Assembly: GCA_937904375.1 (NCBI GenBank)
Contig: CALDIG010000014.1
Location: 1-6,940, forward strand
Direction of reading: 5' to 3'
DNA from: an uncultured Prevotellaceae bacterium
GTDB lineage: Bacteria; Bacteroidota; Bacteroidia; Bacteroidales; Muribaculaceae
Length of the DNA: 6,940 nt
In this document: positions 6,619 through 6,940 of the stretch, piece after piece
How positions within the stretch are numbered: position 1 is the stretch's first letter
Layout of the letters: the number at the start of each line of letters is the position of its first letter
Position numbers and translations under genes: made by a program
The notes under the pieces: model-generated
Told to the model about the DNA's origin: nothing
The model's database searches: none
Seen by the model: only the letters and a program-made list of their open reading frames with translations

Positions 6619-6665
6619 CCGCTACAGGATGGTGATGGCGACTGACCATCACCATCGATAAGCGG
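6619..6665 (-). repeat. Two-tier palindrome between kamA and kamB
   Basis: A perfect 11-bp inverted repeat (6628-6638 GATGGTGATGG with 6646-6656 CCATCACCATC, 7-nt loop) is flanked by a 5-bp outer stem (6619-6623 CCGCT with 6661-6665 AGCGG), separated by a symmetric 4x4 internal loop. It begins 13 nt after the kamA stop and ends next to the possible kamB start. No T-run follows on either strand, so it is not a standard terminator. A role in mRNA processing, 3'-end stability of kamA message or translation of kamB is possible but inferred. Confidence 0.65.
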
Positions 6666-6678
6666 AATAACTAAAAAT

Positions 6679-6940
6679 TTAACTGTTTCGTTTCTCGTTG
6701 CGCTCGTGACGCTTCAGGGCACGTGGCTCGATGTTCATGCGCTCGCCTTCAAGCAGGGAGATAACACCGTCAACAGCCTTGTCGGCTGGCACCTCTTCTT
6801 TCTTGCGGGCAGTCTGGCACTCGGGGCAGTTGCACTCGCTGTGATACTCAGTAGGCTCGGTATAGGTTGTGATAACGCCCTCGAAGTTGCGGAGAACCAC
6901 CTTGCCGGGAGCTTGGGATATCACATACTGAGGCATCACG
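6679..6940 (-). CDS. kamA: L-lysine 2,3-aminomutase, C-terminal part
   Basis: The last 86 codons and TAA of a gene that enters from the right edge; the radical-SAM core and its Cx3Cx2C motif lie outside. The enzyme converts L-lysine to L-beta-lysine, the first step of lysine fermentation, using a 4Fe-4S cluster, S-adenosylmethionine and PLP. The visible text MPQYVISQAPGKVVLRNFEG and the following VITTYTEP closely match the C-terminus of the clostridial enzyme. CNCPEC (Cys at fragment residues 36, 38 and 41) matches the C-terminal cysteines 375, 377 and 380 that bind the inter-subunit zinc in the Clostridium subterminale SB4 structure. The tail ERMNIEPRALKRHERNEKR is also family-like. The first visible codon is GTG (Val), internal to the protein and not a start. 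It should be co-transcribed with kamB, 75 nt downstream. Confidence 0.95.
   Translation of the reverse strand, partial: VMPQYVISQAPGKVVLRNFEGVITTYTEPTEYHSECNCPECQTARKKEEVPADKAVDGVISLLEGERMNIEPRALKRHERNEKRNS

Noticed and set aside
6587..6655. 22-codon minus-strand leader frame starting within the palindrome and overlapping the kamB start
   Set aside because: Starts in the hairpin, is out of frame with kamB and has no ribosome-site evidence; His-rich text comes from the CATCACCAT arm. Too weak to call a leader peptide.
6628..6656. Intrinsic terminator between kamA and kamB
   Set aside because: The stem is strong, but no T-run follows on either strand. It was kept as a palindrome of unknown role.

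Overview
The window looks like part of a Bacteroidales (Bacteroidota) chromosome. The evidence is that every gene lies on the minus strand, no start codon has a convincing Shine-Dalgarno sequence (leaders are A-rich), two secreted proteins have Bacteroidota-type signal peptides, one gene is a family 2 glycoside hydrolase, and the amino-acid-fermentation genes follow an order I recall from Porphyromonas gingivalis. Genus cannot be fixed from the sequence alone.

Transcription runs from high to low coordinates. Positions 6940 to 1023 hold part of a lysine-fermentation operon: the 3' end of kamA (lysine 2,3-aminomutase), kamB (P-loop protein), kamC (short MutS-like ATPase), kamD and kamE (the two subunits of the cobalamin- and PLP-dependent lysine 5,6-aminomutase), and the B subunit of a butyrate/acetoacetate-type CoA-transferase (atoA). 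KamA makes beta-lysine. KamDE moves the terminal amino group to give 3,5-diaminohexanoate. Enzymes encoded outside the window (Kdd, Kce, Kal and the butyryl-CoA branch) would complete the route to acetate and butyrate, and the CoA-transferase releases butyrate while activating acetoacetate. KamB and KamC are best read as an ATP-driven reactivation or cofactor-exchange pair for KamDE.

A stem-loop with a U-run (about 958-1009) ends the operon. Just beyond it, positions 951 to 1 hold two exported proteins: a small predicted outer-membrane beta-barrel (192 aa) and the first 117 codons of a family 2 glycoside hydrolase (beta-galactosidase-like). The hydrolase runs off the left edge and is open from its ATG to position 1.

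Most of the unexplained structure is in the short intergenic gaps: a 47-nt two-tier palindrome between kamA and kamB; a run of 8-bp tandem repeats plus a perfect 7-bp hairpin against the kamC start codon; and a bulged terminator hairpin filling nearly all of the atoA-to-barrel gap. No tRNA, rRNA, CRISPR array, insertion sequence or clear promoter was seen. The operon promoter is probably upstream of kamA, outside the window. No stretch over 300 bases lacks a gene.
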